A DNA stretch of 64,000 nt from CAYGUI01 sp964353115 (lineage in GTDB: Bacteria > Pseudomonadota > Gammaproteobacteria > JAGOUU01). The stretch covers positions 21,217-85,216 of the forward strand of contig CAYGUI010000001.1 of the NCBI GenBank assembly GCA_964353115.1, given 5' to 3'. Numbering within the stretch: the stretch's first letter is position 1; each line of letters begins with the position of its first letter. Made by a program: the position numbers and the translations under genes. This document shows positions 54,781-63,734 of this stretch, piece after piece. The notes beneath the pieces were generated by a model. That model had not been told where the DNA came from. It ran no database searches and worked only from the letters and a program-made list of their open reading frames with translations.

Positions 54781-55716
54781 ATGGTAAATAAACAAATATC
54801 AATTGCTCCAATGATGGGTTATACCCACCGCCATTTCCGCTTTTTTATGCGGCTGGTTGCGCCGCGCGCTAAGCTTTTTACAGAAATGGTTGTCGCAAAC
54901 GGGTTATTTTATCAGAATAAAGACAAATTATTAAACTTTAATTCAGCTGAGCATCCAATTGCTCTACAGCTTGGCGGTAGTAATCCGGAATATTTGGCTC
55001 GAGCAGCTAAAATAGCTGAAGACTATGGTTATGATGAAATTAACCTAAATGTCGGCTGTCCGAGTGATCGTGTGCAAAAGGCCAAAATAGGCGCTTGTTT
55101 GATGCTTGAGCCTGACTTGGTAGCTGAATGTGTTACCGCTATGAAAAATGTAGTAAATATTCCCGTTACTGTAAAAACTCGTTTGGGTGTTGATAATCAT
55201 GACAGTTATGAATTTTTATGTGATTTTATAAAAAAAATGATAGCTGTTAATGCTGATGAAATTATTTTACATGCTCGTAAAGCTTGGCTAAATGGCGTTA
55301 ATCCTAAAAAAAACCGCACCATACCTAATTTAAACTACGAACGCGTTTATCAAATTAAACAGGATTTTACTAATATTCCAATAATTATCAATGGCGGTAT
55401 TACTGATTTAAATACAGCTAAAGAAAATTTACAGCATACAGATGGCGTTATGATTGGCCGCGCGGCAGTTGATAATAGTTATTTTATTGCGGAATTATGT
55501 GCTGAAATTTTTGGAAATAAGTTAAATTCTCGAAAAAATATATTTGAAAGCTATAAGCAATATATTAATCAAGAAGCTAAAAATAATTCTAATCTATCAT
55601 ATTTATTTTCTCCGTTGATGGGTCTTTACAATGGGCAAGCTGGTGCAAAGAAATGGCGTGAAGCGGTAGCGTCAAAAAATTTGAAAAAAATAGAAGAATT
55701 GGATTTTTTAAACTAA
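54781..55716 (+). CDS. dusA: tRNA-dihydrouridine synthase A
   Basis: FMN-dependent reductase of U20/U20a in tRNA. The 311-aa protein has IAPMMGYTHRHFRFFMRL, INLNVGCPSDRVQKAKIGACLM with the catalytic Cys, HARKAWLNGVNPKKNR and NGGITDLNTA, all typical of DusA rather than DusB or DusC. The start lies 5 bp from the possible upstream GTG of ppa, and the two genes diverge. Confidence 0.95.
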   Translation: MVNKQISIAPMMGYTHRHFRFFMRLVAPRAKLFTEMVVANGLFYQNKDKLLNFNSAEHPIALQLGGSNPEYLARAAKIAEDYGYDEINLNVGCPSDRVQKAKIGACLMLEPDLVAECVTAMKNVVNIPVTVKTRLGVDNHDSYEFLCDFIKKMIAVNADEIILHARKAWLNGVNPKKNRTIPNLNYERVYQIKQDFTNIPIIINGGITDLNTAKENLQHTDGVMIGRAAVDNSYFIAELCAEIFGNKLNSRKNIFESYKQYINQEAKNNSNLSYLFSPLMGLYNGQAGAKKWREAVASKNLKKIEELDFLN

Positions 55717-55725
55717 AATTACGTT

Positions 55726-57027
55726 ATGAAAATCCACATCCTCGGCGTAGCCGGCACCTTCATGGCAGGTGTTGCACAACTTGCGCAAGAACTTGGTCAT
55801 GAAGTCACGGGCTCTGATATTGGATTTTATTCTCCCATGCGCGAGCAGCTGCAAAAATCAGGGGTGAAAACTTGTCAAGGATATAATATTTCTGATTTAC
55901 CACAAAATGTAGATTTAGTTATTATTGGTAATGCTCTAAGTCGTGGCAACGAAGTAGTGGAGTATATCTTAAATAATAATATTAATTATATTTCTGGTCC
56001 TGAATGGATTTATCGCTATGTTTTATATAATAAAAAAGTTATAGCGGTGTCAGGAACTCATGGTAAAACATCTACTACTAGTTTAATAGCTTGGCTGTTA
56101 GAAGCATTAGGTTTTGATCCTGGTTTTTTAATCGGTGGCGTGGCTAATAATTTTGAGAGTACTGCACGGCTTGGTGGGGGTGAATATTTTGTTATTGAAT
56201 CTGATGAGTATGATAGTGCTTTTTTTGATAAGCGCCCAAAATTTTTACATTATCGTCCTAAATATTTGGCGATTAATAATTTAGAATTTGATCATGCTGA
56301 TATTTACGACAATCTTGAAGAAATAAAAAAACAATTTGGTTATTTAATTCGCACGGTTCCTCAAAACGGCTGTATTGTTTATCCAGAATACGATAACAAT
56401 ATTAGTGATGTTATTAAAAAAGGATTTTGGTCTGAATTAATTAAAATAAAAAAATCCGATAAATTAGAGTTAACTTGGAATTTAATCGGTGAGCATAATC
56501 AAAAAAATGCCTTAATTGCATATAAAATCATTAATAAAATTTTAGAATCTAATTTGAAGTCTAATATAGATCATAATAAATTAAATACAGCTTTTGCAGG
56601 ATTTTTAGGAGTCAAAAGGCGTTTAGAATTTAAGGGTGAGTATAATAATATTAGAATTTATGATGATTTTGCTCACCATCCCACAGCGATATCTTTAACG
56701 CTGCAAGCTGTAAAAAATAACATTAAAAATAAAAGAATTGTTGCAGTAATTGATTTTAGAAGTTTTACAATGCGTACAGGAGCGCATGATTTATCTTTAT
56801 TCAAAGATATAGTCCTTGCTGATCAGGTGTTTTTATATAAAAACGAAAATATTTCGCATGATTTAAATAAGTTAAATCAATATAATAAGAATTTATGCAT
56901 TATTGATAATAAAAACAGCTTAATATCTCAAATAATAGATAATTTAGTACCTAATGATGTTGTTATATTTATGAGCAATAACAGTAACGATAATATTTTG
57001 GAAGAAATTTGCGATAAATTATCTTGA
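55726..57027 (+). CDS. mpl: UDP-N-acetylmuramate:L-Ala-gamma-D-Glu-meso-DAP ligase (peptidoglycan recycling)
   Basis: Mur-ligase family, 433 aa. MKIHILGVAGTFMAGVAQLA is the Mpl N-terminus. The ATP loop is SGTHGKTSTTSL and the central domain has SDEYDSAFFDKRPKF. It re-attaches recycled tripeptide to UDP-MurNAc and implies DAP-type peptidoglycan. The 3' end overlaps the convergent kinase-like gene by 9 bp. Confidence 0.94.
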   Translation: MKIHILGVAGTFMAGVAQLAQELGHEVTGSDIGFYSPMREQLQKSGVKTCQGYNISDLPQNVDLVIIGNALSRGNEVVEYILNNNINYISGPEWIYRYVLYNKKVIAVSGTHGKTSTTSLIAWLLEALGFDPGFLIGGVANNFESTARLGGGEYFVIESDEYDSAFFDKRPKFLHYRPKYLAINNLEFDHADIYDNLEEIKKQFGYLIRTVPQNGCIVYPEYDNNISDVIKKGFWSELIKIKKSDKLELTWNLIGEHNQKNALIAYKIINKILESNLKSNIDHNKLNTAFAGFLGVKRRLEFKGEYNNIRIYDDFAHHPTAISLTLQAVKNNIKNKRIVAVIDFRSFTMRTGAHDLSLFKDIVLADQVFLYKNENISHDLNKLNQYNKNLCIIDNKNSLISQIIDNLVPNDVVIFMSNNSNDNILEEICDKLS

Positions 57028-58935
57028 TAATGCAGCGCTTGCTGTTGGTCTTCCTGCAGCTAGCATTGTGTAAAACCGTAAAGCTATATCATGTAGTGAT
57101 TTTTTTTCTTCAGTAATGGTAACTTCTCTGCTAGGAGCTTGTTGATAAAATAGTAAATAATCTCTATTACTAAAAAAATCAGATAAGGGTAAAGCTTTTA
57201 GATCTTTATTTTTATAATTTGAAAATTGAGTTATTAGGTTAATAATAAGCAATGTATTAAACGACTGAGGTCCCCACGATCCGCCCTTTAGAGTATTCAA
57301 AATTTTACTAAATAATGTAGTTACATCTATATCTGAATTTTCAGAAAAGGCTTTTAATTCTTGTGCTTCTTTAGATTTTTGAGGATCATTGCGCCATGAG
57401 GCTCCCCATTTTTCAACTATATATTCGCTATACGCTGCTTCAATGGCTTTAGTAATATATTCTTTATTATCTAAATTATTAGCCCATTCATATAATTCAT
57501 CAGCGATATTTTGTAGGCTAAATTCCTGGCGTGGCTTCTTAGATATAGGTTTTTCTTGTCTAGCCCTTGCGGCTTGTAATCTTCTGACTAATTCTTTTGT
57601 ATCAGTTTTTAATTTTTTTTGGGCAAGATCATAAACTATATTTATTACGTCAGGGTGTTTTATAGAATGAGGTTGTATATATCCCAATAACAAATCAATA
57701 TTGTTACAGTGCTCATTGATTTTATTCACCATATCCTCAGGATATTTATCCCTTAGATTTGCTTTAAAAGTTTCTATTTTAAGACGTAAACTTATTGCGA
57801 AATCACCATCTTTTGATGGGGAATAGTGTTGATCTGCATAATGCGCAACAAGAATATCCGTCGTTTCTCTAATAAAATCTTTAGTATAATCTTGAGATTC
57901 TTCATTTAATGATAACGAAAATATCTCAAAATTTATTAATTGGTATGAAAATTGGTATTCAATAGAAGATCTAAAAATCTTTCGATAATTTTCTTTGATC
58001 TTTTCTAGGTTAATTATGTGCTCGTCTTTACCACGAATATTTTTATTATATTCTTCAAATTCAGCTAAAATTTCTACAATGTATTCTGGATTTTTAAATA
58101 CTGCTTCACGAAATTCTGGCATATTAAATAACACGCCGCTGAATTCTTCATGACATAGTTTTTCATGCTGGGATATATTTTGTACGTCTTCTTCGCTAGA
58201 TAAAAAAGGTCTAATTAATGATGGGACTATATCGGTATCTAATAATATATATTTTAATAAAGTTCTATATTCATCATAGATAAATTTAGGATCATCTTTT
58301 AAAGATGAAAATTCTTTTTTTCTTGGCCAGTGATATGCTGAAATATCTGATGAATTGATAATATCTTTTATATTTGACGGTGTTACAGGAAATGCTTTAT
58401 CAGGTAAAGGGTAAATAATTCCTTGTATTGTTCTTTTTCCTTTTATTTTAGAGGTTAAAGGATAAAGACTCATATCATAATCTATTCTGCAAACTCCAAT
58501 TCCAGGAGCAAATCCTAAGTTTCTATCATGAACATCATCATCTTGTCTTATTTTAGATGTTTTTATTGCTTTAGCTAATCCTTGTTCAATTAAATGCTCT
58601 AATGAGTATGATTTAAGAGCTACATTTAGAGGCATAAAGCCAGGTATCTCTTTTGATATCGATCCTAAAATTACTGTTTTAGCTTCATCTTCATATATTA
58701 CCCTAATTTTAGGGGCTCTATTATTAAGCAGGACTCTGTAGAGAACGCTAATAGCTGCTTCATATTCAGCAAGTTTTATTTGCTCTGGTGGATATTTTTT
58801 AAAAAACCATTTTTCATTTTTGCGATTTTTATTTAATAATGTTACTTCATGTCCTGATTTTTGAATATCAGGTGTTTTCCCAGCAGATTCTGGCCGAATA
58901 GGTGTGAAATTGCCTATTAGCTTCCCTTTTTGCAT
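57019..58935 (-). CDS. 638-aa protein with atypical kinase-like motifs; candidate effector
   Basis: Not assigned to a family. The N-terminal third reads as a divergent kinase fold: a beta-3-like Lys in WFFKKYP (46/47), a helix-C-like Glu in LAEYEAA (57/59), a catalytic-loop-like DVHDRNLGF (134-142; compare DRHxxN of PI3/PI4-type kinases) and a metal-binding RIDYD (150-154; compare HIDFG). The remaining 400 residues are helical and charged, with RLQAARARQEKPISKKPRQ at about 460. No signal peptide or membrane helix. Legionella effectors with remodelled kinase folds are known; phosphotransfer here is inference. The ribosome binding site is poor. Confidence 0.72.
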   Translation of the reverse strand: MQKGKLIGNFTPIRPESAGKTPDIQKSGHEVTLLNKNRKNEKWFFKKYPPEQIKLAEYEAAISVLYRVLLNNRAPKIRVIYEDEAKTVILGSISKEIPGFMPLNVALKSYSLEHLIEQGLAKAIKTSKIRQDDDVHDRNLGFAPGIGVCRIDYDMSLYPLTSKIKGKRTIQGIIYPLPDKAFPVTPSNIKDIINSSDISAYHWPRKKEFSSLKDDPKFIYDEYRTLLKYILLDTDIVPSLIRPFLSSEEDVQNISQHEKLCHEEFSGVLFNMPEFREAVFKNPEYIVEILAEFEEYNKNIRGKDEHIINLEKIKENYRKIFRSSIEYQFSYQLINFEIFSLSLNEESQDYTKDFIRETTDILVAHYADQHYSPSKDGDFAISLRLKIETFKANLRDKYPEDMVNKINEHCNNIDLLLGYIQPHSIKHPDVINIVYDLAQKKLKTDTKELVRRLQAARARQEKPISKKPRQEFSLQNIADELYEWANNLDNKEYITKAIEAAYSEYIVEKWGASWRNDPQKSKEAQELKAFSENSDIDVTTLFSKILNTLKGGSWGPQSFNTLLIINLITQFSNYKNKDLKALPLSDFFSNRDYLLFYQQAPSREVTITEEKKSLHDIALRFYTMLAAGRPTASAALSR

Positions 58936-58957
58936 AAAATAAATATTTGCTATCCCT

Positions 58958-58979
58958 TATTTTTATTATAATAAAAATA
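58958..58979. promoter_or_regulatory. 22-bp perfect palindrome in the kinase-like/ihfB divergent region
   Basis: The sequence is self-complementary over 22 bp, centred on TATTATAATA at 58968/58969. On the minus strand TATAAT within it could be the -10 of the kinase-like gene. In such AT-rich DNA a chance or hairpin origin is possible. Confidence 0.4.
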
Positions 58980-59025
58980 TGGAGCTAAAAAAGTAATTTA
59001 GTGTCATTTTGGTTTTTTTATTAAT

Positions 59026-59054
59026 TTGATGCTAAAATATTCTGTTGTTATAGG
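59026..59054 (+). promoter_or_regulatory. candidate ihfB promoter
   Basis: TTGATG (59026-59031), exactly 17 bp, TATAGG (59049-59054). The start would be near 59061, 21 bp before the ATG with an AGAGGGAT ribosome binding site. Confidence 0.45.
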
Positions 59055-59081
59055 GATTATATAAATTAAGAGGGATAAATA

Positions 59082-59411
59082 ATGAATAAATCACTTTTAG
59101 CTAGCGATTTAGCAGAAAAAGTTTCTTGCCTAAATTACAAGGATGCAGAAGTAGTTTGTAAAGAAATTGTTAACCAAATGGTAGAAGCTTTGGTAAATAA
59201 AAATAGAATAGAGATTAGAGGGTTCGGTAGTTTTTCTTTACATTTTAGAGAAAAACAAGAGCGCCGTAATCCTAAAACTGGTGAGTCAGTTATGGTTGAC
59301 TCAAAATATTTTCCACACTTTAAACCAGGTAAAGAATTACGTGATCGTTTAAATCATAGCTTTACTAATGGTGTGCCGATTAAAGAGTCAAAAGAAGATA
59401 AAGAAGAATAG
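59082..59411 (+). CDS. ihfB: integration host factor beta subunit
   Basis: DNA-bending nucleoid protein that pairs with IhfA. The 109-aa product has IEIRGFGSFSLHFREKQERR, the DNA-contacting arm with RNPKTGESV, and HFKPGKELRDRLN, closest to IhfB. A charged C-terminal tail (KESKEDKEE) extends about 15 residues beyond E. coli IhfB. It is followed by pyrF. Confidence 0.94.
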   Translation: MNKSLLASDLAEKVSCLNYKDAEVVCKEIVNQMVEALVNKNRIEIRGFGSFSLHFREKQERRNPKTGESVMVDSKYFPHFKPGKELRDRLNHSFTNGVPIKESKEDKEE

Positions 59412-59427
59412 TAATTTATAAATAAAA

Positions 59428-60078
59428 ATGTCAGAAGTAATAGTTGCATTAGATAAAAATAATTACAATCAAGCGATTTCATTCGTACGCGGTTTAGATT
59501 CTAGCCTTTGCTACATAAAAATAGGCTTAGAATTATTTACTGCGTGCGGACCTAAAATAGTTGAGGATATTGCAGTATTAGGTTTTAAAATATTTCTTGA
59601 TTTAAAATTTCATGATATTCCAAATACTGTTTATGGTGCTGTGGCAGCAGCAGCTAAGCTACCGATTTTTATGATTAATGTTCATGCTGTTGGTGGTAGT
59701 GAAATGCTAAAAGCAGCAAAACGCGCTATTGATGATAGTAAAAAAGATATTTTATTAATAGGCGTAACTGCTTTAACTAGTAGTAGCGATGCGACTAATG
59801 TTATTGATTTAGCTACAATATGTAACGATAATAATTTTGACGGAGTAGTGTGCTCTGCGCATGAAGTTGTTGAGTTAAAAAATAAATTTGGAAAAAATTT
59901 TATTACAGTTACTCCAGGTATTAGATCAAAAATAGATAATGCCGATCAAAAAAGAGTTATGACACCACTTGATGCTGCAGCAACAGGCTCTGATTATTTA
60001 GTTATTGGTCGTGAAATTACACAATCAGCTGATCCAATTAAGACTCTACAGGAGTTGGTCGCCCATGTTCGTCAATAG
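59428..60078 (+). CDS. pyrF: orotidine 5'-phosphate decarboxylase
   Basis: Last step of UMP synthesis, 216 aa TIM barrel. The catalytic D-x-K-x-x-D set is D58, K60 and D63 (LDLKFHDIPNTV), with TPGIR and YLVIGREITQ for phosphate binding. Its 3' end overlaps the convergent thioesterase gene by 41 bp. Confidence 0.97.
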   Translation: MSEVIVALDKNNYNQAISFVRGLDSSLCYIKIGLELFTACGPKIVEDIAVLGFKIFLDLKFHDIPNTVYGAVAAAAKLPIFMINVHAVGGSEMLKAAKRAIDDSKKDILLIGVTALTSSSDATNVIDLATICNDNNFDGVVCSAHEVVELKNKFGKNFITVTPGIRSKIDNADQKRVMTPLDAAATGSDYLVIGREITQSADPIKTLQELVAHVRQ

Positions 60079-60430
60079 CGACAAAAACAAAGGTTCCCTC
60101 AGTTACTTTCTCATGATCTTGCGTTAATCTTGATGTTACCCAAGTCTCTATCTTAATAGTCATTGAAGTCCTGCCAACTTTAACTAATTCGCCATAACAA
60201 GTAACTGCATCGCCAACTTTTACTGGGCGATGAAATATTAAGCTATCAACTGCAACAGTAGCAGCTCGCTTACGGGAATGCTTTGCTGCAATAATTCCTG
60301 CCGCCATATCCATTTGTGACATGACCCAGCCGCCAAAAATATCGCCATTATAATTTGTGTGCATTGGCATGGCTAAGGTTTGAATTACTATATCTCCGCA
60401 GGGCGGGGTCTTGATTTGATTTTTGTCCAT
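60038..60430 (-). CDS. yciA: acyl-CoA thioesterase, YciA-like hotdog protein
   Basis: The 130-aa single-hotdog protein has the family segments MHTNYNGDIFGGWVMSQMDMAAG (catalytic Asp) and VDSLIFHRPVKVGDAV. It hydrolyses medium/long acyl-CoAs in E. coli. It overlaps pyrF at its 3' end (41 bp) and the upstream PAP2 gene at its 5' end (43 bp), an unusually tight packing. Confidence 0.92.
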   Translation of the reverse strand: MDKNQIKTPPCGDIVIQTLAMPMHTNYNGDIFGGWVMSQMDMAAGIIAAKHSRKRAATVAVDSLIFHRPVKVGDAVTCYGELVKVGRTSMTIKIETWVTSRLTQDHEKVTEGTFVFVAIDEHGRPTPVES

Positions 60431-61032
60431 ATTGAGATTATAGCAAATTGATATTTAAAAAATAATTCAACTAAATAAATAGCAAAAATAAATCCAACAA
60501 CCACATCGCTAAAATAATGAGCATTAACAATGACACGAGTAAAGCCGATCACAAATGCAAATATTAATAAGTAATTTAGATACCTAGGCCATAATTTTCC
60601 AAGCGCATAACACATTGATGTTATCGCCATAGTATGACCTGATGGAAAAGATGCAAAATGGTAGCCATATTTAAAAAATTTAAATCCATAAACCCCATGT
60701 TCAAATAATTCAATTGGACGTGCGCGAGCAAAAATCATTTTAGTTATATTATTTATAATTCCAATGCTCAAACATACAAATGCTATATAAATAAATTTTT
60801 TGGCAAGATTCGTATTATTTTTTACAACTGCAACAATTAATAATAAATACATTACAAAAACTACAAATAAACCATCGCCTAATTTTGTCAATTGTTTATT
60901 AATTGGCAAAAAAGAGGTATTTTCGTGAAAAAAATGAGCTAGATATATATCATAATAATTAAATAAAATATAAAAAATCAGTGTAATTAAAGGAAAATAT
61001 AAAAAAGATATTATTCTCTGTTTGGTTTGCAT
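60388..61032 (-). CDS. PAP2-family membrane phosphatase
   Basis: About 214 aa with five to six hydrophobic segments. The lipid phosphatase motifs are [14 protein letters not shown] and [11 protein letters not shown]. Likely substrates are phosphatidate, PgpB-type phosphatidylglycerophosphate, or undecaprenyl pyrophosphate. Similar enzymes (LpxE/F, LpxT) act on lipid A. The ATG at 61032 is chosen; a longer frame to 61077 would run through the secA promoter region. Confidence 0.9.
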   Translation of the reverse strand: MQTKQRIISFLYFPLITLIFYILFNYYDIYLAHFFHENTSFLPINKQLTKLGDGLFVVFVMYLLLIVAVVKNNTNLAKKFIYIAFVCLSIGIINNITKMIFARARPIELFEHGVYGFKFFKYGYHFASFPSGHTMAITSMCYALGKLWPRYLNYLLIFAFVIGFTRVIVNAHYFSDVVVGFIFAIYLVELFFKYQFAIISIWTKIKSRPRPAEI

Positions 61033-61055
61033 CTGTATCAGTGAAATTCTATAAT
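61027..61055 (+). promoter_or_regulatory. secA promoter
   Basis: TTGCAT (61027-61032), exactly 17 bp, TATAAT (61050-61055). Transcription would begin near 61062, excluding secA starts upstream of that and supporting the ATG at 61098. It overlaps the start of the divergent PAP2 gene. Confidence 0.6.
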
Positions 61056-61097
61056 ATAGCCTATCATTATATCGCAAATTTATCCTTGGTAAAAAAA

Positions 61098-63734
61098 ATG
61101 TTTGGAACAGTATTTAAAACAGTATTTGGTAGTCGCAATCAGCGTCTAATAAGGAAGTTATCAAAAAAAGTACAAGAAATTAATGCTCTTGAGCCTGAGT
61201 TATATAAATTAACTGATGAAAAATTGCAGGCAAAAACGCAAGAATTTAAAGATCGGCTACAAAAAGGTGAGTTACTAGATGACATATTAGTTGAAGCATT
61301 TGCTGTAGTTCGGGAAGCTAGTAATCGCGTACTTAAAATGCGACATTTTGATGTGCAGCTTATCGGTGGAATGGTATTACATCAAGGTAAAATATCTGAA
61401 ATGCACACAGGTGAAGGTAAAACTTTAGTTGCAACTTTGCCAGCTTATCTTAACGCTTTATCAGGAAAAGGCGTGCATATTGTAACCGTTAACGATTACC
61501 TAGTTAAACGTGATTCTGAATGGATGGGGCCTTTATATAATTTTTTAGGCCTTACTGTTGGAATTAACGTTCCTGGAATGAATCATGCAGAAAAACAAGA
61601 AGCATATAAAAAAGATATAACTTATGGAACAAATAATGAGTTTGGTTTTGATTATTTACGCGATAATATGGCTTTTTCTCGTGATCAAAAAGTCCAACGC
61701 AAATTAAACTATGCAGTTGTTGATGAAGTAGATTCTATTTTAATTGATGAAGCTCGTACCCCGTTAATTATTTCTGGTCCGGCTGAAGATAGCTCTGAGC
61801 TCTACATTAAAATGAATGAAGTTGTTCCAAAATTAGAAAAACAAATTCGTGAAGATGGTCCTGGTGATTACACTGTCGATGAAAAAAATAAGCAGGCTTT
61901 TTTAACAGAAGAAGGTCATCAAAAAGTAGAAGAAATTTTACTAAAAAAAGGACTTATTAAACAGGGTGATAGTTTATACGATGCAATGAATATTTCTTTA
62001 GTTCATCATTTAAACTCAGCTTTACGTGCTCATGTGTTATTTAGTAAAGACATAGATTACATTATAAAAAATAACCAAGTTGTTATTGTTGATGAGCATA
62101 CTGGACGTACAATGGAAGGGCGAAGATGGTCTGAAGGTTTGCATCAGGCAATTGAGGCAAAAGAAGGTGTTCCAATTGAAAATGAAAATCAGACATTAGC
62201 ATCTATTACTTTCCAAAATTATTTTAGACTATATAACAAATTGGCTGGTATGACAGGAACTGCTGATACTGAAGCTTATGAATTTCATCAAATATATGGT
62301 TTGGAAGTTGTAGTAATTCCAACTAATAAGCCAATAAGTAGAAAAGATCAGAAAGATTTTATTTATTTTACGCTGTCAGATAAATATAAAGCGATAATTA
62401 ATGATATTAAGATCAGACGTGATAAAAATCAGCCAGTATTATTGGGTACTGCATCGATAGAAAGCTCTGAATTATTGTCACAGGCATTAAAAAAAGAAAA
62501 AATAGATCACAAGGTTCTAAATGCTAAATTTCATGCTCAAGAAGCAGAAATTATTTCTGATGCTGGACGCCCAGGTTCTGTTACTATTGCAACTAATATG
62601 GCAGGTCGTGGTACTGATATAGTATTAGGTGGTGCAGTTAAAGATGATGATTGGGAAGAGCGTCATAAAACTGTTATAGATGCCGGTGGTCTATACGTAA
62701 TTGGCTCTGAGCGCCATGAATCGCGTCGTATCGATAATCAGTTGCGTGGTAGATCAGGTCGTCAAGGTGATCCAGGTGAAACACGTTTTTATTTATCACT
62801 AGATGATAACCTTATGCGTATTTTCGCATCTCCCAAAATGCGTGGTGTAATGCAAAATTTAGCAACAGAAGGTGATGTAATCGAAAGTAAATTGATAACT
62901 CGTGGTGTTGAAAATGCGCAGCGTAAAGTAGAAGCGCATAACTTTGATATTCGAAAACAGCTTTTAGAGTACGATAATGTTGCAAATGAGCAGCGTAAGG
63001 TTGTATATCAAGAGCGTGATGAGTTTTTAGGTGAAAATAATTTACATGAAATAGTTTTAGAATATATTGAAGAAGCTATAACTTTATTATTTGATCAATA
63101 TATTCCACCGCAAAGCTTGGAAGAGCAATGGGATATTGAAGGTTTAGAGCAAAAACTTGCCAATGATTTTGGTTGCGAAGTTCATATTAGGCAAATTCTT
63201 GATGAAGATCATAATATCGGACAAGAAGATTTATTGCATAAAATTTTAGAAAATATTTTTGAGAAATACAAACAAAAAGAGCAAGATTTAGGCACTGAAG
63301 CTTTATATGGTTTTGAAAAAAATATTTTATTGCAGTCTCTAGATAGCAATTGGAAAGAGCATTTGGTAGCTATGGATCATCTTCGTCAAGGTATTAATTT
63401 ACGTGGCTATGCACAAAAAGATCCAAAGCAAGAATATAAAAGAGAAGCCTTTAATTTATTCGATACTTTTTTAGATAATTTTAGACATGAAGTGGCAACT
63501 ACAGTTTTACGCTTTAGAGTATTATCTCAAGCTGAAGTTGAAGCTATGAAGGCCGAAGAAGAACGCCGTGCTCAAAATATTGAGAAAAAAATGACGGCAT
63601 CGCATTTATTAATCAACGATACAGAAAGTGATTTATTACCAGGTAATAATCAAGCCAATCCTAAAGTAGGGCGTAATGATCCTTGTGTTTGTGGATCTGG
63701 TAAAAAATATAAAAGCTGTTGCGGAAAATTGTGA
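61098..63734 (+). CDS. secA: preprotein translocase ATPase SecA
   Basis: Motor of the Sec pathway at the inner membrane, 878 aa. Walker A is [15 protein letters not shown], Walker B is [16 protein letters not shown], the second ATPase domain has [12 protein letters not shown] and [17 protein letters not shown], and the C-terminal zinc/SecB site is [13 protein letters not shown]. The ATG at 61098 ([14 protein letters not shown]) aligns with E. coli SecA and lies downstream of a good promoter. The stop overlaps the mutT GTG by 4 bp. Confidence 0.98.
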   Translation: MFGTVFKTVFGSRNQRLIRKLSKKVQEINALEPELYKLTDEKLQAKTQEFKDRLQKGELLDDILVEAFAVVREASNRVLKMRHFDVQLIGGMVLHQGKISEMHTGEGKTLVATLPAYLNALSGKGVHIVTVNDYLVKRDSEWMGPLYNFLGLTVGINVPGMNHAEKQEAYKKDITYGTNNEFGFDYLRDNMAFSRDQKVQRKLNYAVVDEVDSILIDEARTPLIISGPAEDSSELYIKMNEVVPKLEKQIREDGPGDYTVDEKNKQAFLTEEGHQKVEEILLKKGLIKQGDSLYDAMNISLVHHLNSALRAHVLFSKDIDYIIKNNQVVIVDEHTGRTMEGRRWSEGLHQAIEAKEGVPIENENQTLASITFQNYFRLYNKLAGMTGTADTEAYEFHQIYGLEVVVIPTNKPISRKDQKDFIYFTLSDKYKAIINDIKIRRDKNQPVLLGTASIESSELLSQALKKEKIDHKVLNAKFHAQEAEIISDAGRPGSVTIATNMAGRGTDIVLGGAVKDDDWEERHKTVIDAGGLYVIGSERHESRRIDNQLRGRSGRQGDPGETRFYLSLDDNLMRIFASPKMRGVMQNLATEGDVIESKLITRGVENAQRKVEAHNFDIRKQLLEYDNVANEQRKVVYQERDEFLGENNLHEIVLEYIEEAITLLFDQYIPPQSLEEQWDIEGLEQKLANDFGCEVHIRQILDEDHNIGQEDLLHKILENIFEKYKQKEQDLGTEALYGFEKNILLQSLDSNWKEHLVAMDHLRQGINLRGYAQKDPKQEYKREAFNLFDTFLDNFRHEVATTVLRFRVLSQAEVEAMKAEEERRAQNIEKKMTASHLLINDTESDLLPGNNQANPKVGRNDPCVCGSGKKYKSCCGKL

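Noticed and set aside
61041..61097. N-terminal extension of secA
   Set aside because: It lies across the promoter -10 (61050-61055) and adds residues absent from SecA proteins; the ATG at 61098 fits the family.
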